Assembly (NCBI GenBank): GCA_023399465.1
Contig: JAEWPB010000038.1
Span: 16,838 to 80,837 of the forward strand
DNA: 64,000 bases
Source: Pseudomonadota bacterium
GTDB taxonomy: Bacteria; Pseudomonadota; Alphaproteobacteria; Rhizobiales; Rhizobiaceae
Reading direction: 5' to 3'
A model generated the notes under the pieces. It ran no database searches. It saw only the letters and a list, made by a program, of their open reading frames with translations, and had not been told where the DNA came from. The translations under genes and the position numbers were made by a program. Shown here piece after piece: positions 44,571-52,355 of the stretch (position 1 is its first letter; every line of letters starts with the position of its first letter).

Positions 44571-45136
44571 TCGGCGATCCTCCGGTGCCGCGCCAGCCGC
44601 ACGTAAAGCGCGCCGTCGCCGCCGTGCCGTTGAGCGGCCGGCTCGTGCGAGGATATCAGAAAGCGAAATTCGGGTTTTGCGAACCACATTGGCACCGCCC
44701 GCCGCAGCGCGCCGTCGCTTCCCAGAGAACTGCCCTTTCCGGTGATGACGAGCACGTGGCGCAGCCCGCGATCATGGGCGCGGATCAGGAAATCGAGCAG
44801 TATTCCATGGGCTTCGCTCTGGATCATCCCATGCAGGTCGATCCGCGCCTCGAGCGACAGATGACCGCGCGACAGCTTCCGCTTGACCGGTTTTTCCAAC
44901 GGATGATGAACCCCGGAGGGCTTCTTCGCGGCAGCCGGCTCACCTGCAGCGGCTGCAGGATTCTTCGTCTTTTCCGCCTTTGCTGAAACCTGGCCTTCGC
45001 CCTCGACGAGAGCCTCGAAACTCTCTTCGAACTGCGTCAGCTCTTCCATCCGGCCCGGCAGTGCGCGGGTGCTGCGGGCAACCTTGCCCCAAAGCACCCG
45101 TTCTTCGGCATCGAGTTCGCGCTTCTTGCCTGCCAT
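44567..45136 (-). CDS. Smr (MutS2 C-terminal-like) domain protein
   Basis: 189-residue protein. A charged and Ala-rich N-terminal region (about 1-85) precedes an Smr domain with DLHG at 100-103 and ITGKG ending at 135, the signature of Smr nucleases that nick branched or single-stranded nucleic acid. In other bacteria related proteins act in DNA repair or ribosome rescue; the role here is not known. It starts at the stop of mltA (TGATG) and overlaps the XRE start (ATGA), so these genes are likely translationally coupled. Confidence 0.9.
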   Translation of the reverse strand: MAGKKRELDAEERVLWGKVARSTRALPGRMEELTQFEESFEALVEGEGQVSAKAEKTKNPAAAAGEPAAAKKPSGVHHPLEKPVKRKLSRGHLSLEARIDLHGMIQSEAHGILLDFLIRAHDRGLRHVLVITGKGSSLGSDGALRRAVPMWFAKPEFRFLISSHEPAAQRHGGDGALYVRLARHRRIAE

Positions 45137-46254
45137 CACACATACCTCGCGGCAGCGGCCTTCGGCATGAAAATATAGAAGTCGGCGGCATTGCGCACAG
45201 TGCCGGCGGCCTCGCCGGCCGCGGCTCCTGAACCGGTGAAGATATCGCCGCGGGTCGGACCGACGATCGCGGTTCCGGTTTCGATCGCCATCATCAGCCG
45301 TTGAAACGGCCGGCCGCCGTCAAGATGCGTCAGCGCCTCGCAGCGAAGGAAGAACGGAACACCGAAGGTGTGGATCCGCCGGTCGACAGCCAGTGAACGA
45401 CCGGCCACGAGCGGCACTTTCGCTGCGGCGATCGGCCCGAGCGCGGGATCGTCAACCGGCGCCTCGCGGAAGAAGATGTAGGAACGGTTGTGCCATAGCA
45501 CTTCGTCCGCCTCATCGGGATGCGCGGCAAGCCAGGCCCGGATCGACTGCATCGAAATCGAGTCGGGATCGATCTCGCCGCGATCGATCAGCAGCTTGCC
45601 GATGGGCGAGAACGGATGGCCGGCCTTGGCCGCATAGGTGATGCGGCGGGTACCGCCTTCGACGAAGCGCAGTCTTGCCGCGCCCTGCACATGGGCGAAA
45701 AAGACATCGATCTTCGATCTTGCCCAGGCAATCTCGAGACCACGGCCGTCCAGGTATCCCTGGTCGATCGCGCGACGGTCGGCATAGGCGTCGATGACAC
45801 CATCCTTCAGGCGACCGAATGCATAGGACGGATCGAGCCCGACCGGACGACTGCCGTCATCGAGATCGACCAGATCATCCGGCCGGCGATAAAAGGGATA
45901 TTTCCAGACTGCGTCGGGAGTGGCCGATACCTCGATCTCCGGTTCGTAAAACGCAGTAACGAAGCCCCTCTGCCCGTCCTTGCGGCTGACCAGAAAGGGC
46001 CGGCATTGCGCTTCAAAGAACCGCCGAGCCTCCGCCGCATCGCCGCCGCGATAGTTTTCAGCCGCCTCCAGTAGCGGCAGGAGATCCTCCACCGACAAGC
46101 CGAGCGAGCCGGTCTTGTATGGTTTCACCTCGCGGACCTGCTTCAAACAAGAACGCAGAATGGCGAAAAGGGCCGAGGGGTCATCCTCGGCCCATCCGGG
46201 CAGCTCCGCGAAGGCAATCGGGCGAAGCGTAAAATCCGTTTCTTCGGCGCTCAT
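45136..46254 (-). CDS. mltA: MltA-type lytic murein transglycosylase
   Basis: Cleaves peptidoglycan between MurNAc and GlcNAc with 1,6-anhydro product formation. The 372-residue sequence has the MltA and 3D domains: FVTAFYEPEIEVS, YPFYRRPDDLVDL, ISMQSIRAWLAAHPDEADEVLWHNRSYIFF, and the 3D region GRSLAVDRRIHTFGVPFFL to ADFYIFMPK, where the aspartate is catalytic in E. coli MltA. Unlike E. coli MltA there is no visible signal peptide or lipobox; the N-terminus is MSAEETDFTLRPIAFAELPGW. It overlaps the Tim44-domain gene by four bases. Confidence 0.9.
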   Translation of the reverse strand: MSAEETDFTLRPIAFAELPGWAEDDPSALFAILRSCLKQVREVKPYKTGSLGLSVEDLLPLLEAAENYRGGDAAEARRFFEAQCRPFLVSRKDGQRGFVTAFYEPEIEVSATPDAVWKYPFYRRPDDLVDLDDGSRPVGLDPSYAFGRLKDGVIDAYADRRAIDQGYLDGRGLEIAWARSKIDVFFAHVQGAARLRFVEGGTRRITYAAKAGHPFSPIGKLLIDRGEIDPDSISMQSIRAWLAAHPDEADEVLWHNRSYIFFREAPVDDPALGPIAAAKVPLVAGRSLAVDRRIHTFGVPFFLRCEALTHLDGGRPFQRLMMAIETGTAIVGPTRGDIFTGSGAAAGEAAGTVRNAADFYIFMPKAAAARYV

Positions 46255-46952
46255 TGATCCGATTCGGTCGCTATCAGTTTCCAGTTCGGATCGCGGGAAC
46301 GCATGTCGCGGGCGAAGGTCCAGAGATCGTTGACCTCGGCGACAGCCTCGGCATCGCCATCGATCAGGGCGCCGGCCTTGTCATAGGTCGCGGAGATCAA
46401 CTGGCTGATGATGCGGACGGTGACCTGCACTTCCGAATCGCGGATCTCGGCGTGGGTAAGATCAGCCTTCTCGATCCCGACGAAGGTCGACTTCACGACC
46501 TCGCCGCGGCTTTCGCGGTCGGCGATGGCGGCATCGAAGCCGTCATAGACTTCGCGCGACAGCAGGTTCTTCAGGGTCTTGCGATCGCCGTCGGCGAAGG
46601 CCATCACGATCATCTCGTAGGCCATCTTCGCGCCGTTGAGGAACTCCTTCGGATCGAAGGACGGATCGTTCTTCAATACCTCGCGCAGGGAGAGATTGAG
46701 CTCCGAGCCCGGCTTGGCGAAGGTATCGAGGCTGGAAAGCCGATCGTCTTCATCACCGCCCTCGCGCCGCGGCAAGGTAACGACCTTGCCGCTTTCGCCT
46801 CCCTCCGGCCCGCCGACAGCATCGCGAGGGCTGAAAGGATCAAAGGGCGGCTTCTCGTTTCCGGTCCGACGGCCAAGCACACTACGAAGCTGAAAAAAGA
46901 TCAGCACAGCCGCGACCAGAAAAAAGAGTGTTACAAAATCGTTGGATCCCAT
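46251..46952 (-). CDS. Tim44/TimA-domain membrane protein
   Basis: 233-residue protein with one N-terminal span at about 5-27 (DFVTLFFLVAAVLIFFQLRSVL), a Gly/Pro/Glu-rich linker, and a C-terminal Tim44-like domain (about 85-230) with FLNGAKMAYEMIVMAFADGDRKTLKNLLS. Alphaproteobacterial relatives (TimA) are thought to be ancestors of mitochondrial Tim44 and sit at the inner membrane. It heads the operon with mltA, an Smr protein and an XRE regulator, and is divergent from fxsA over about 150 bp. Confidence 0.9.
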   Translation of the reverse strand: MGSNDFVTLFFLVAAVLIFFQLRSVLGRRTGNEKPPFDPFSPRDAVGGPEGGESGKVVTLPRREGGDEDDRLSSLDTFAKPGSELNLSLREVLKNDPSFDPKEFLNGAKMAYEMIVMAFADGDRKTLKNLLSREVYDGFDAAIADRESRGEVVKSTFVGIEKADLTHAEIRDSEVQVTVRIISQLISATYDKAGALIDGDAEAVAEVNDLWTFARDMRSRDPNWKLIATESDQ

Positions 46953-47104
46953 ATTCGACCAGTACCGCTGTTCAAAACCGTTATGTCACTACCCATATAG
47001 TCCGCATACGCCGATCATTCAAATGCTGCGCCGCATATCTTTGCGCCGAGAGCTGCAATAAGGAATGATGCGGGCAACAGAACCGATCGCGAGAACACCA
47101 AACG

Positions 47105-47611
47105 ATGCGCTTTTCCTTCCTTCCCCTCTCCCTGCTGCTGCTGCCTTTTGCGGAAATTGCCGGCTTCATCCTTGTCGGCAAGGCGATCGGGGTCTGGGCG
47201 ACGCTCGCACTCGTTGTCCTCACTTCGGTCCTCGGCGCCGTTCTGCTCCGGGTGCAGGGCTTCGGGCTCCTCAACAAGATCGCAGCGGAAAGCCAGAACG
47301 GCCGGGATCCGGGCCGCCAGCTTGTTCATGGCGCAATGATCGTAGTCGCCGCCCTGCTCCTCCTCCTCCCCGGCTTCATCACCGATGCGATCGGCCTTCT
47401 CCTCTTCATTCCGTTCGTGCGCGACATCGCCTGGCGACTTCTCCGCCGGAGAATGATCATCGTCAGCTCCGCGACGCGATTCAGCACCGGTTTCCAGTCG
47501 GGCCGCCAATCGCCGAAGTCCGGACCGGTCGTCGATCTCGACGAAGACGATTTTCGTCGCGATCCAGATCCTTCCTCGCCATGGTCTGACCACAAACGCC
47601 TCGATAATTAA
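47105..47611 (+). CDS. fxsA: FxsA family membrane protein
   Basis: 168-residue inner-membrane protein homologous to FxsA, whose overproduction lets E. coli escape F exclusion of phage T7. Predicted spans lie near 3-22, 25-47 and 73-97 (MIVVAALLLLLPGFITDAIGL), with the conserved LLPGFITDAIGLLLFIPFVR segment. The C-terminal 60 residues are hydrophilic. Physiological role unknown. It is followed 137 bp later by secB on the same strand. Confidence 0.92.
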   Translation: MRFSFLPLSLLLLPFAEIAGFILVGKAIGVWATLALVVLTSVLGAVLLRVQGFGLLNKIAAESQNGRDPGRQLVHGAMIVVAALLLLLPGFITDAIGLLLFIPFVRDIAWRLLRRRMIIVSSATRFSTGFQSGRQSPKSGPVVDLDEDDFRRDPDPSSPWSDHKRLDN

Positions 47612-47748
47612 GAACAGAATCAAGGACGACAGCGCGGGGCGAGGACGAGCGAAACGTCCGGCCGGCTGCAACCGCCAGCATTGGCAGTTGTAAGCCGGGG
47701 TGTGAAATGCTAGATGGCCTGCACCATCAAAGCCGCGAGGAACGCCCT

Positions 47749-48231
47749 ATGGCCAACGAAAACAGCAACAATGGCGCGCAAAGCCCGACCCTGAACATTC
47801 TGGCGCAGTACATCAAGGATCTCTCCTTCGAAAACCCGTCTGCACCGCGCTCGCTGCAGGCTCGCGAAAACGCGCCGGCGATCAACATCAATGTCAATGT
47901 CAACGCCAACCCGCTGTCGGACTCCGATTTCGACGTGGTGCTGTCGCTGAACGCGGAAGCCAAGGACGGCGACAAGATCCTGTTCCATTGCGAACTGGTC
48001 TATGGCGGCGTTTTCCGCATCACCGGCTTCCCGCAGGAACACATGCTGCCGGTGCTCTTCATCGAGTGCCCGCGTTTGCTCTTCCCGTTCGCCCGCCAGA
48101 TCATCGCCGATGCGACCCGCAACGGCGGCTTCCCGCCGCTGATGATCGACCCGATCGACTTCGCGCAGATGTTCGCACAGCGGATGGCCGAAGAGCAGGC
48201 TCGCAGCCAGGTCCAGGCCGTACCGAACTGA
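47749..48231 (+). CDS. secB: Protein-export chaperone SecB
   Basis: Tetrameric chaperone that holds preproteins unfolded and delivers them to SecA. The 160-residue product has FENPSAPRSL, the beta-sheet core (INVNVNANPLSDSDFDVVLSL), GVFRITG, and FPFARQIIADATRNGGFPPLMIDPIDF, the SecA-contact and peptide-groove region. The ATG at 47749 has GAGG about nine bases upstream. It ends at a strong terminator shared with dnaQ. Confidence 0.97.
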   Translation: MANENSNNGAQSPTLNILAQYIKDLSFENPSAPRSLQARENAPAININVNVNANPLSDSDFDVVLSLNAEAKDGDKILFHCELVYGGVFRITGFPQEHMLPVLFIECPRLLFPFARQIIADATRNGGFPPLMIDPIDFAQMFAQRMAEEQARSQVQAVPN

Positions 48232-48255
48232 TCGGCAAACAAATTTGCCGCACAA

Positions 48256-48286
48256 AAAAATGCCCGGGTTTTGCCCGGGCATTTTT
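48256..48286. terminator. Bidirectional terminator, secB/dnaQ
   Basis: A perfect 13-bp stem (48256-48268 with 48274-48286), 5-nt loop, with A-tract and T-tract arms so it serves both convergent genes. Confidence 0.95.
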
Positions 48287-48310
48287 CGTATGCGGTGCTG
48301 GCAAACCGGG

Positions 48311-49021
48311 CTAGGCCGGATTGTCGTACTTCGCCCAGATCGCCTTGTCGCGCAGACGCTCGACCAACTTCTGGTGCGAGGCCCGTTCGGTATCGGACAG
48401 GCGCGGCGCCAGGATGCGCGATCGCACCGGCAGGATGATGGTCGCGTCGTGATCATCGCCGGAACCGCCCGCGTCGTCCGATCCTGAGATACCCAGACCG
48501 AGAGCCGCCTGGCGGCCACCGATCATCTCGATATAGACTTCCGCCAGCAGTTCGGAGTCGAGCAAGGCGCCGTGCTTGGTCCGATGCGAGTTGTCGATGC
48601 CGTAGCGTCGGCACAGCGCGTCGAGCGAATTCGGTCCCATCGGATGCTTGCGGCGTGCCATCGCCAGGGTATCGACGACCAGGTCTCCGGGGACCGGCGC
48701 AAGGTTCAGCCGTTCGAACTCGGCGTTGATGAAGCCCATATCGAAGGTGGCGTTGTGCGCGATCCACTTGGCGCCGTCGAAGAATGTCATCAGGTCATCG
48801 ACGATCTCGGCAAAGGAAGGCTTGTCCTTCAGAAACTCGTCGGTGATCCCGTGAACCGCCAGCGCGTCCGGATGCACCTTGCGGTCACCCGGATTGATGT
48901 AGACGTGGAAGGTGCGGCCACTCGGAAAATGATTGATGAGTTCGATGCCGCCGATTTCGATCACCCGGTCCACCTTGCTTTCGAGGCCGGTGGTTTCCGT
49001 ATCGAAGATGATTTCCCGCAT
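48311..49021 (-). CDS. dnaQ: DNA polymerase III epsilon subunit (proofreading exonuclease) DnaQ
   Basis: 3'-5' exonuclease of the Pol III core. The 236-residue protein has Exo I FDTETTGL with Asp7 and Glu9, Exo II HNATFDMGF, and Exo III RTKHGALLDSELLAEVY. The C-terminal 60 residues include a Gly/Asp-rich linker and the segment expected to bind the alpha subunit. The frame extends upstream to 49150, but ATG 49021 gives the family start MREIIFDTETTG. It follows coaE by 7 bp in the ppsR-maf-aroE-coaE-dnaQ group. Confidence 0.97.
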   Translation of the reverse strand: MREIIFDTETTGLESKVDRVIEIGGIELINHFPSGRTFHVYINPGDRKVHPDALAVHGITDEFLKDKPSFAEIVDDLMTFFDGAKWIAHNATFDMGFINAEFERLNLAPVPGDLVVDTLAMARRKHPMGPNSLDALCRRYGIDNSHRTKHGALLDSELLAEVYIEMIGGRQAALGLGISGSDDAGGSGDDHDATIILPVRSRILAPRLSDTERASHQKLVERLRDKAIWAKYDNPA

Positions 49022-49028
49022 GTATGTC

Positions 49029-49628
49029 CTAGCTTTCCGAATTCGCCCTGGCGCGAAGAGTGGCGATGATCTCGCGAATGCGCTGGTGCGTGACCTCCAT
49101 AGCATGGCCGGTGTCGATGACGAAATCCGCCCTCGCCCGCTTCTCCGCATCCGGGGTCTGCCGCGACCTGATCAACTCGAATTTCTCCTCGGTCATGTTT
49201 GGTCGCGCCAGCACCCGCTCCCGCTGAATTTCCGGATCGCAGCTGACAACCACAATCTCGTCGACGCGCTTAAAACCGCCGCTTTCGAACAACAACGGAA
49301 TGTCGAGAACGACAAGATCGGCACCGCGGGCGCGATGATGCTCGACGAATTCGCGTTCGCGCTTGCCGACGAGCGGATGAACTATGGCTTCCAGTTCCTT
49401 AAACTTAGCCGGATTCTTCTGCAGGATAGCGCCAAGCGCCTGGCGGTCGACCGCGCCGTCTTTCGTACTCCCGGGAAATGCCGCTTCGATCAGTGGCACG
49501 GCCTCCCCGCTGTAGAGTTCATGAACAACTGCGTCCGCATCGTTGACCGGAATTCCTTCGGCGGCAAAGAAACCCGCCGCGGTCGATTTTCCCATTCCTA
49601 TGGAGCCGGTGAGACCGATGATGATCAT
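49029..49628 (-). CDS. coaE: Dephospho-CoA kinase CoaE
   Basis: Phosphorylates the 3' hydroxyl of dephospho-CoA, the final step of CoA synthesis. The 199-residue protein has P-loop GSIGMGKS at 8-15, DADAVVHELY and LDIPLLFE, typical of the family. It overlaps aroE by four bases and precedes dnaQ. Confidence 0.96.
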   Translation of the reverse strand: MIIIGLTGSIGMGKSTAAGFFAAEGIPVNDADAVVHELYSGEAVPLIEAAFPGSTKDGAVDRQALGAILQKNPAKFKELEAIVHPLVGKREREFVEHHRARGADLVVLDIPLLFESGGFKRVDEIVVVSCDPEIQRERVLARPNMTEEKFELIRSRQTPDAEKRARADFVIDTGHAMEVTHQRIREIIATLRARANSES

Positions 49629-50485
49629 GAGTGCTTTTCCATGTCCGCGATGACGAGGTTGCGAAGTATATCATCAACCTCGGGCCGCACGCCGAACCAG
49701 CGCTCGAACCCCGGCACCGCCTGATGCAGCAGCATGCCGAGTCCGTCGACGGTGGCAAAGCCCTGCTCTGCAGCCTGCTTGAGGATCGGGGTCTGAAGTG
49801 GGACATAAACGATGTCGGTGACCACTGCCCCCGCGGTCAATGGCGAGAAATCGATGGCGGGCGCTGGCTCACCATCCATACCCAGCGACGTCGTATTGAC
49901 GAACAATCCAGCCCCGGTCATCACTTCGCGAAGCGCCCCGACCGGATGCGCATAAACCTTCGCACCAAAGCGATCCGCCAGTTCCTGGGCACGCGCGAGC
50001 GTGCGGTTGACGACATGGATTTCGGAGAACCCGCGATCTCGCAGTGACTGGACGATCGCCCGGCTTGCGCCACCGGCGCCAAAGACCACGGCCTTGTCAT
50101 TGACGTCCCAGCCAGGATGGCGGGCATCGAGGTTGGAGACGAACCCGCGGCCATCGGTGTTGGTCGCGTGGATCATGCCCTCTTCGCGCCACAGGGTATT
50201 TGCGGCGCCGAGTTCTTCGGCAAGTTCATCCGGACGATCCGCCAGGCCAAAGGCCATTTCCTTGTGGGGGATGGTGACGTTGCCGCCGACAAAGCCGGAC
50301 GAGCCATCTTTCAGCGACGCCATGAAGGCGGGGAAATCAGCCGGCGACACTTCCTGCGCTTCATAACTTCCCGGGATGCCGAACTGCACCAGCCAATGGC
50401 CGTGGATGAGCGGGGAGCGCGAATGACGTACCGGGAACCCGGTGACGAAGGCACGCATGGTTAATGTTTCACGTGAATCACTCAT
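49625..50485 (-). CDS. aroE: Shikimate dehydrogenase AroE
   Basis: NADPH-dependent reduction of 3-dehydroshikimate to shikimate. The 286-residue protein has HSRSPLIHGHWL, the catalytic Lys75 in NVTIPHKE, NTDGRGF, and the NADP motif GAGGASRA. The ATG at 50485 has GGAG seven bases upstream, so the N-terminal MSDSRETLTM is genuine even though a later ATG gives a more usual length. Codons for SDSRETL are written across the parS-like site at 50465-50480. It overlaps maf by eight bases. Confidence 0.96.
   Translation of the reverse strand: MSDSRETLTMRAFVTGFPVRHSRSPLIHGHWLVQFGIPGSYEAQEVSPADFPAFMASLKDGSSGFVGGNVTIPHKEMAFGLADRPDELAEELGAANTLWREEGMIHATNTDGRGFVSNLDARHPGWDVNDKAVVFGAGGASRAIVQSLRDRGFSEIHVVNRTLARAQELADRFGAKVYAHPVGALREVMTGAGLFVNTTSLGMDGEPAPAIDFSPLTAGAVVTDIVYVPLQTPILKQAAEQGFATVDGLGMLLHQAVPGFERWFGVRPEVDDILRNLVIADMEKHS
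50465..50480 (+). other. parS site, asymmetric variant, in the aroE/maf overlap
   Basis: TGTTTCACGTGAATCA differs from the consensus TGTTTCACGTGAAACA at one base, position 14. It spans the maf stop codon (50478-50480) and codons 3-7 of aroE. It is about 1.6 kb from the putative oriC. Confidence 0.8.
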
Positions 50486-51080
50486 CGATCACTCCGAGAT
50501 CGCGCAATTTGTTAAGAAGTGGCAGCATCGGCAAGCCGAGGATGGTGAAGTAGTCGCCGTCGATCGCCGAGAACAGCTGGATCCCCTCGCCCTCGAGCTG
50601 ATAGGCCCCGACGCTCTTCAGCGCCTTTTCGCCAACCCGCGAAAGATGCCTGTCGACGAAACCGGGCGAAAATTCGCGCATCGTCAGTTCGGCATGCGAT
50701 ACATGCTCCCACAGGACTTCGCCGCCCCGCACCAGGGCGATGGCACTGTTCAGTCGATGGGTGCGGCCTGCTAGCGACAACAAATGCGAGCGCGCCTCGG
50801 TCATATCCTTCGGCTTGTGATAGACCCGGCTGCCCAGCGACATCGTCTGATCGGATCCGATCACGAGCGCATGCGGGTAGCGCTCCGAAACCTCGCGCGC
50901 TTTCGCCACCGCAAGCACGATCGCCACCGTATCCGGTGCAGCGCCTTCGCGTTCGAGCGGCGCTTCGATCGCCCGCTCATCGATATTCGCGGCGACTGCA
51001 TCGAAAAGCAGCCCGGCATTTTCCATGAGCTGGCGGCGGAAGGGGCTCGACGAGGCGAGCACGATGTGGGGAGAAGTCAT
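50478..51080 (-). CDS. Maf-family nucleotide pyrophosphatase
   Basis: 200-residue Maf/YceF/YhdE protein that hydrolyses non-canonical or methylated nucleoside triphosphates. The family signature LASSSPFRRQLMENAGL is at the N-terminus, with GSDQTMSLG and YQLEGEGIQLFSAIDGDYFTILGLP further on. The ATG at 51080 has AGGA about 10 nt upstream; a TTG at 51104 is less likely. The specific subfamily (YceF against YhdE) cannot be fixed by eye. Its 3' end lies inside a parS-like site. Confidence 0.93.
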   Translation of the reverse strand: MTSPHIVLASSSPFRRQLMENAGLLFDAVAANIDERAIEAPLEREGAAPDTVAIVLAVAKAREVSERYPHALVIGSDQTMSLGSRVYHKPKDMTEARSHLLSLAGRTHRLNSAIALVRGGEVLWEHVSHAELTMREFSPGFVDRHLSRVGEKALKSVGAYQLEGEGIQLFSAIDGDYFTILGLPMLPLLNKLRDLGVIDE

Positions 51081-51134
51081 GGCACGATGATCCTGTCTGG
51101 ACAAATCGGGAGTAAGCGCGTGCGCCGTTTGCGC

Positions 51135-51956
51135 TTAACGCAGCTTCGGCCGCAGGGCAACGATTGCGGCCGCCGTTTCCTCGATCGAGCGCCGCGTCAC
51201 GTCGATGATCGGCCAGTTGTTGCGGGCGCAGAGTGCGCGGGCATATTTCAGTTCTTCCGAAATCGTCGCCCGGTCGGTGTAGTCGCCGCCGTGGTAGTCG
51301 GCGGCCGGGGCCAGGACCCTGTTCTCCCGCACCTGGGAAATGCGATCGGTCGTGGCAATCAGGCCGACGATCAGCGGATGCGTCGCCTTCAGCAATGCAT
51401 CGGGCAGCGGCATGCCGTGGACGATCGGAACGTTCGCCGTCTTTATACCGCGGTTGGCGAGGTAGATGCTGGTCGGCGTCTTCGAGGTACGGCTGATCCC
51501 GACAAGCACCACGTCGGCCTCGTCGTAGTTTTCTGGCATCTGCCCGTCGTCGTGGTCCATGGTGAAATTCAGCGCCTCGATGCGGGCGAAGTAATCGGCA
51601 TTCAAGGCATGCTGGGCGCCGACCCGCCGGCGCGACTGGGCTCCGAGGTAATTCTGGAAAAGATGCAGCACCGGTTCCAGCACGTTGACGCAGGGAACGC
51701 CCATCTCTGTGCAGCGCTCGTCGATCAGCTTGGCGAGTTCGCGATCGACCACGGTATAGAGAACGATTCCCGGTTCGGCATCGATTGCCTCGAGAACCGG
51801 CAGCAACTGGCGACGATTCCGAATCAGCGGATAGACGTGCTCGATCGCGTGATTCTGCTGGAATTGCGCGGATGCAGCGCGACCGGCCGAGATCAGAGTC
51901 TCTCCTGTTGAGTCAGAAATCAGGTGCAGATGGAAGAAATTTTTGCGGTTCTCCAC
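51135..51956 (-). CDS. Pyruvate phosphate dikinase (or PEP synthase) regulatory kinase/phosphorylase PpsR-like
   Basis: DUF299 family bifunctional enzyme that uses ADP to inactivate, and inorganic phosphate to reactivate, PPDK or PEP synthase. The 273-residue sequence begins (M)ENRKNFFHLHLISDSTGETL, with the ADP-binding P-loop GISRTSKTPTS. The family start is a GTG at 51956, 11 nt after AAGGAG. The ATG at 51965 is only 2 nt after that site and so is less likely. It borders the putative origin, transcribed away from it. PPDK is not in the window. Confidence 0.92.
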   Translation of the reverse strand: MENRKNFFHLHLISDSTGETLISAGRAASAQFQQNHAIEHVYPLIRNRRQLLPVLEAIDAEPGIVLYTVVDRELAKLIDERCTEMGVPCVNVLEPVLHLFQNYLGAQSRRRVGAQHALNADYFARIEALNFTMDHDDGQMPENYDEADVVLVGISRTSKTPTSIYLANRGIKTANVPIVHGMPLPDALLKATHPLIVGLIATTDRISQVRENRVLAPAADYHGGDYTDRATISEELKYARALCARNNWPIIDVTRRSIEETAAAIVALRPKLR

Positions 51957-52040
51957 GCTAAACATGGCTCCTTGTTGATAAACCGGGATAGCGCTGTGGG
52001 TTTTTCCCCGCCGGAATGACCCCGGTGGATAACCCCCGAT

Positions 52041-52049
52041 TTATCCACA
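52041..52049 (+). promoter_or_regulatory. DnaA box (perfect)
   Basis: TTATCCACA, exact match to the consensus, in the putative oriC. Confidence 0.85.
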
Positions 52050-52128
52050 TCGGCGATCTCCGGCATGACAATTGGGCACGGGTGTTGATAATGTGGACAA
52101 ACATTGACTGTTCTGATTTCTCCACCAG

Positions 52129-52137
52129 TTATCCACA
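52129..52137 (+). promoter_or_regulatory. DnaA box (perfect)
   Basis: TTATCCACA, exact match to the consensus, 88 bp after the first perfect box and in the same orientation. Confidence 0.85.
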
Positions 52138-52355
52138 GGATGAGCACTTTTTGGGGTTCCGGCAAGCTTTTGAGAATCCTGACCGAATCCCGTTCGTTCT
52201 CGATATCTTCGCATTCGCCGCAATCTTGCCTCGCCCCATAGAACAAAACGCGGCAATTCGCGCAACTGGTGGACGGATTTTAATCCTTGATAGTCACCGA
52301 CTCTAAGAAATAGAAACCTTTTAGAATCTCTTTGAATTTTTATAGGAGTACGGCC

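Larger units (their letters stand above)
51957..52355. other. Putative chromosomal replication origin (oriC)
   Basis: A 399-bp gap with no convincing gene between divergent ppsR and hemE. It holds six DnaA boxes: TTATCCACA at 52041-52049 and 52129-52137 (plus), and minus-strand one-mismatch boxes at 51973-51981 and 52083-52091 (TTATCAACA), 52024-52032 (TTATCCACC) and 52092-52100 (TTGTCCACA). AT-rich DNA at about 52275-52345 could unwind, and four GANTC methylation sites lie at 52174-52328. In Caulobacter and Sinorhizobium meliloti the origin is also beside hemE. parS sites and parAB lie nearby. The assignment is very likely but no initiation data exist here. Confidence 0.88.
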
